Source: Deltaproteobacteria bacterium
Lineage (GTDB): Bacteria > Desulfobacterota > DSM-4660 > Desulfatiglandales > Desulfatiglandaceae
DNA: 64,000 nucleotides
Reading direction: 5' to 3'
Assembly: GCA_021737785.1 (NCBI GenBank)
Contig: JAIPDI010000001.1
Location: 232,353 to 296,352, forward strand
A program made the position numbers and the translations under genes. This document shows, one piece after another, positions 61,512 through 64,000 of the stretch; positions within the stretch are counted from its first letter, which is position 1, and each line of letters starts with the position of its first letter. Under the pieces are notes generated by a model. It ran no database searches. It saw only the letters and a list, made by a program, of their open reading frames with translations, and had not been told where the DNA came from.

Positions 61512-62615
61512 ATGCTGGATCGACGGCTTATTCAAAATTTTGACTGGGTCCTGCTGTTGCTTCTATTACTGGAAGCAGGCATCAGCATCCTCAATCTCTA
61601 CAGCGCCACCTACCCGATTCGGGACATGGGGGGAGCGGAGATTTTTCTGAAACAGATATACTGGTTTCTGATCGGATTTGCGGTCTTCCTTCTGGCGACG
61701 ACCTTCAACTACTACGTCTTAGAACGCCTGGCCTATCCAGCCTATTTCTTCACCGTCGGTCTTCTTATCCTGGTCCTCTTTGCGGGGAGGGTGATGTCCG
61801 GGTCCCAGCGATGGCTCAGCCTGGGACCGATCTCATTTCAGCCCTCTGAACTGGCCAAAATCGCCGTCGTCCTGGTTCTGGCCAAGTTTTTCAGTGAGAG
61901 GGGGGAATTCAAGGAATACCGCTTAAGGGACCTCTGGCAGCCGTTCATCCTCACGGCAATACCCTGTTTTCTGATCCTGAAGGAACCCGATCTCGGCACC
62001 TCCCTCTTCCTGGCCCTGATCTCCTTTTCCATGATCCTCATTGCCAAGGTAAACTGGAAATCGCTGGTGATTCTGGCCGGGGCATCCGGTCTCGCCGCCC
62101 CGTTGATCTGGTTTGGACTCAAGGAATATCAGCAGAAGCGGGTTCTTTCATTTCTGAGGCCCGACATGGACCCCCTGGGCGCCGGATATCACATCAATCA
62201 GTCCAAAATCGCCATCGGCTCGGGGCAGATCTGGGGAAAGGGGTATTTACAGGGCACGCAGACGCGGCTTCACTTTCTGCCGGAACAACATACCGATTTT
62301 GCCTTTTCAGTGCTGGCTGAGGAGTGGGGCCTGATAGGATCGGCGGTGCTTCTCATGATCTATCTCTTCATGATTTTGTGGGGTCTCAATATCGCGAAAA
62401 ATTCAAAGGACCGGTTCGGCTCCATGATCGCTGTCGGTATTGTTTCCATCGTTTTCTGGCAGGTCGCCATCAATGTGGGGATGGTTACAGGGCTCCTCCC
62501 GGTGGTGGGCATTCCCCTCCTCCTCTTCAGCTATGGCGGCTCATCCCTCATTACCACCATGGCGGCCATGGGAATACTGATGAATATCAGCATGCGGCGG
62601 TTCATGTTTCAGTAA
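61512..62615 (+). CDS. rodA: Peptidoglycan glycosyltransferase RodA (SEDS family)
   Basis: 367 aa, ten-helix SEDS protein polymerising lipid II. Motifs: MSGSQRWLSLGPISFQPSELAKIAVVLVLAKFF, ILKEPDLGTSLFLALI (conserved EPDLG), GAGYHINQSKIAIGSGQIWGKGYLQGTQTRLHFLPEQHTDFAFSVLAEEWG (signature with the catalytic Asp/Glu-rich stretch) and GMVTGLLPVVGIPLLLFSYGGSSLITTMAAMGIL. Last gene of the rod-shape cluster. Confidence 0.97.
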   Translation: MLDRRLIQNFDWVLLLLLLLEAGISILNLYSATYPIRDMGGAEIFLKQIYWFLIGFAVFLLATTFNYYVLERLAYPAYFFTVGLLILVLFAGRVMSGSQRWLSLGPISFQPSELAKIAVVLVLAKFFSERGEFKEYRLRDLWQPFILTAIPCFLILKEPDLGTSLFLALISFSMILIAKVNWKSLVILAGASGLAAPLIWFGLKEYQQKRVLSFLRPDMDPLGAGYHINQSKIAIGSGQIWGKGYLQGTQTRLHFLPEQHTDFAFSVLAEEWGLIGSAVLLMIYLFMILWGLNIAKNSKDRFGSMIAVGIVSIVFWQVAINVGMVTGLLPVVGIPLLLFSYGGSSLITTMAAMGILMNISMRRFMFQ

Positions 62616-62782
62616 CTCCCCACCGGCGCAGCCTGCCTATGGGATCGCTTTTTGTTGCACAAAAACAAGAGGCTATGGTATATGACGCTATGCTGGAACT
62701 TTACCAATACTCCGGAAAGTCACTGAGTTGCCGGTCCAGACCCGACGGTCAATAACGAAGGGGCCTTTTTTTCCCTCCCGAA

Positions 62783-62810
62783 CGGACATCACATGCGGTC
62801 CTGATGTCCG
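62783..62810 (+). other. Perfect 9-bp hairpin between rodA and yjbQ
   Basis: CGGACATCA (62783-62791) and TGATGTCCG (62802-62810) with a 10-nt loop. A T-run (62766-62772) precedes rather than follows it, so it is not an ordinary terminator on the plus strand. The rest of the 265 bp gap shows nothing recognisable. Confidence 0.5.
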
Positions 62811-62880
62811 CCGGCAATCCCTGGACGTTCCATAACTAATTGGAAAGACCGCAAGAATAAACATTGTTTGGGGTAAATAT

Positions 62881-63309
62881 ATGCCTGTTCAAAACCGCCT
62901 GATTTTGATACAAACAACAGCGGATACGGATGCCATCGATGTCACGGGAGAAGTCGCCCGTGAAGTGGGAGCATCGAATATCCGGAACGGGGCCGTCACC
63001 CTCTTTATTCCAGGATCAACCGCCGCCCTTACGACCATCGAGTTTGAAACCGGCGTCATTGACGACTTGAAAAAGGCGATCCAAAGAATGGCGCCGGAGG
63101 ATATCTATTATGAGCATAATGAACGGTGGGGAGACGGAAACGGATACTCCCACGTACGCGCGGCGATCTTCGGTCCGTCCCTCCATATTCCGATTGTCGA
63201 TGGAAAGATGACCCTGGGCACATGGCAGCAGGTCGTGCTCCTCGATTTTGACAACAGACCCCGAAGGAGACGTATGGTAGTTCAGATATCGGGAGATAGA
63301 GGGGCTTAA
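62881..63309 (+). CDS. yjbQ: YjbQ family protein (secondary thiamine-phosphate synthase enzyme)
   Basis: 142 aa. The UPF0047/YjbQ pattern is complete: DVTGEVAREVGASNIRNGAVTLFIPGSTAALTTIE, YEHNERWGDGNGYSHVRAAIFGPSLHIPIVDGKMTLGTWQQVVLLDFDNRPRRRRMVVQI, including the conserved GDGNGxSH histidine and LGTWQ. The family has weak thiamine-phosphate-synthase activity; the true cellular substrate is unsettled. It may be unrelated to the rod genes upstream. Confidence 0.93.
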   Translation: MPVQNRLILIQTTADTDAIDVTGEVAREVGASNIRNGAVTLFIPGSTAALTTIEFETGVIDDLKKAIQRMAPEDIYYEHNERWGDGNGYSHVRAAIFGPSLHIPIVDGKMTLGTWQQVVLLDFDNRPRRRRMVVQISGDRGA

Positions 63310-63335
63310 TGCTTTTTCAGCGGATACTATATTTA

Positions 63336-63489
63336 GCAGTGCCTGAACGAAAATCACGCCTTGGCGTGATTCAGGCACAATTGCGAATTGAGGAATTGCG
63401 AATTCCGAATTGATGGAATAGAGTTGAAATTAATAAAACCAAGTTTTCGATTCCACCCTTTTTGGATTTCCGGGTTTTCGTTCAGACAC
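63336..63489 (+). mobile_element. MITE-like element, copy 2
   Basis: ~154 bp. Inverted ends GTGCCTGAACGAAAA (63339-63353) and TTTTCGTTCAGACAC (63475-63489) match at 14 of 15. It is flanked by direct repeats TATTTA (63330-63335 and 63490-63495). Near the left end is a strong hairpin: GTGCCTGAA...ATCACGCC-TTGGCGTGATTCAGGCAC. The whole element aligns with the reverse complement of 40499-40640, including GGCACAATTG, the GAATTG words, CTGATGGAA-like centre and TTTCCGGGTTT near the right end. Confidence 0.75.
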
Positions 63490-63560
63490 TATTTATTAGA
63501 ATCTTTTGTTGTAATCCCGCCTTGCGGGACACCATGCGGAAAAGTTGATGCCATATCGGC

Positions 63561-63632
63561 GAGCGCGCTGAAAATTTCCGGGATTTGCACCAATATCTTT
63601 TGGGTTGCGGCGGTTAAGCCGCCTTAGGGGTA
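63561..63632 (+). repeat. Dispersed ~72 bp repeat, copy B
   Basis: GAGCGCGCTGAAAATTTCC, GGGATTTGCACCAATA, CTTTTGGG, then TTGCGGCGGTTAAGCCGCC and TTAGGGG. Same series as 44629-44700. In this copy GGCGG-TTAAG-CCGCC forms a perfect hairpin. Confidence 0.75.
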
Positions 63633-63899
63633 AGAAGCTGAGGGATTCGGTTCCCGTCTCCGGCCCCCGGAAGGTCTGGGCGCTGCAGACCTCTCGAAAC
63701 TTGCACTCTGAATCTTTTACATTATATTTGAGGAGTTCCCAAGAGGCGGAAAAATCCGCGTCGTTGAGCGCCATCCTTATCCCTAACCGGTATATCTATT
63801 GGAATTCTCAACTTTCTGAATTCTCGAATCCACGGAAAAGAGACTTTTTTATGATCATCATATTTGACGGTCTCGTAAAAAGTCAGAACTCAATCAAGC

Positions 63900-63929
63900 C
63901 GCCATTATGAGCATATGCTCATAATGGCG
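63900..63929. repeat. 30-bp perfect palindrome
   Basis: CGCCATTATGAGCAT is followed immediately by its exact reverse complement. It can be read as a hairpin in either direction or as a symmetric protein-binding site. No T-run follows. Confidence 0.75.
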
Positions 63930-64000
63930 AACGGATAAAGTGTAAGTTTTTTCCTTTCGGTTCCAAGCATCTAAAAAATGCTCTTTGACAACATAAATAA

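Larger units (their letters stand above)
63310..64000 (+). other. 691 bp repeat-rich non-coding region at the window end
   Basis: No supported gene. In order: MITE-like copy 2 (63336-63489), the ~72 bp repeat copy B (63561-63632), a stretch TTTGACGGTCTCGTAAAAAG at 63863-63882 of the type often repeated in deltaproteobacterial genomes, and a 30-bp perfect palindrome (63900-63929). Confidence 0.6.

Overview
The window looks like a chromosomal segment of an anaerobic or microaerophilic deltaproteobacterium (Desulfobacterota). The evidence is a siroheme-decarboxylase gene overlapping hemL, a separate F0 operon whose c subunit carries a signal peptide, Rex redox control, and FtsX-type ABC plus NosL genes. 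No species is claimed. The sequence is moderately GC-rich and shows no prophage, rRNA, tRNA, CRISPR array or intact insertion sequence.

Layout. 1-3.4 kb (minus): branched-chain amino-acid ABC importer (livM, livH, partial livG) and a DUF1992 protein. 3.7-8.2 kb (plus): siroheme decarboxylase subunit and hemL, then the ATP synthase F0 genes (AtpZ-like, subunit I, atpB, atpE), a terminator, a near-consensus Rex operator and rex. 8.3-13.6 kb (minus): uvrA, pdxA, a small protein and a Mut7-C RNase-type protein. 13.9-21.8 kb (plus): a compact seven-gene locus made of two TPR proteins, an AMIN/TPR/beta-barrel outer-membrane protein, a processive GT2 synthase, a GH26-type hydrolase and two half-length ferritin-like proteins, ended by a strong terminator. 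It reads as a synthase-dependent exopolysaccharide system. 21.8-33.9 kb (minus): a secreted Ig-like protein, a pyruvate/indolepyruvate decarboxylase, a multicopper oxidase fused to FG-GAP-like repeats, a small exported protein, an FKBP isomerase, a DUF1566 protein and an SBBP-repeat protein containing a G12 tract.

34.8-44.3 kb (plus): a copper/heavy-metal export and trafficking block of cusB, cusA, two different nosL genes, a small membrane protein, an FtsX-type ABC permease with its ATPase, and a polytopic protein with CC and HHCPFC motifs. Between the two nosL genes lie a strongly base-paired RNA candidate and a MITE-like element. No outer-membrane CusC gene is present, but a TolC-family remnant survives at 45.3-45.6 kb beside a solitary sulfotransferase. 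45.7-51.5 kb: menG/ubiE, an enoyl-CoA hydratase, an NDP-forming acyl-CoA synthetase subunit, lysoplasmalogenase and thiC. 51.8-56.6 kb (minus): the conserved rpmH-rnpA-yidD-yidC-khpB-mnmE block. 56.8-62.6 kb (plus): the rod-shape cluster mreB-mreC-mreD-mrdA-rodA, followed by yjbQ.

Intergenic DNA holds several dispersed repeat families, each with at least two copies in the window: a 142-154 bp MITE-like element with inverted ends and short direct flanking repeats (40.5 and 63.3 kb), a ~72 bp element (44.6 and 63.6 kb) and an ~82 bp element (1.7 and 48.9 kb). The most interesting candidates are the polysaccharide/half-ferritin operon, the double-NosL ABC copper module with its structured RNA, and the new MITE-like family.
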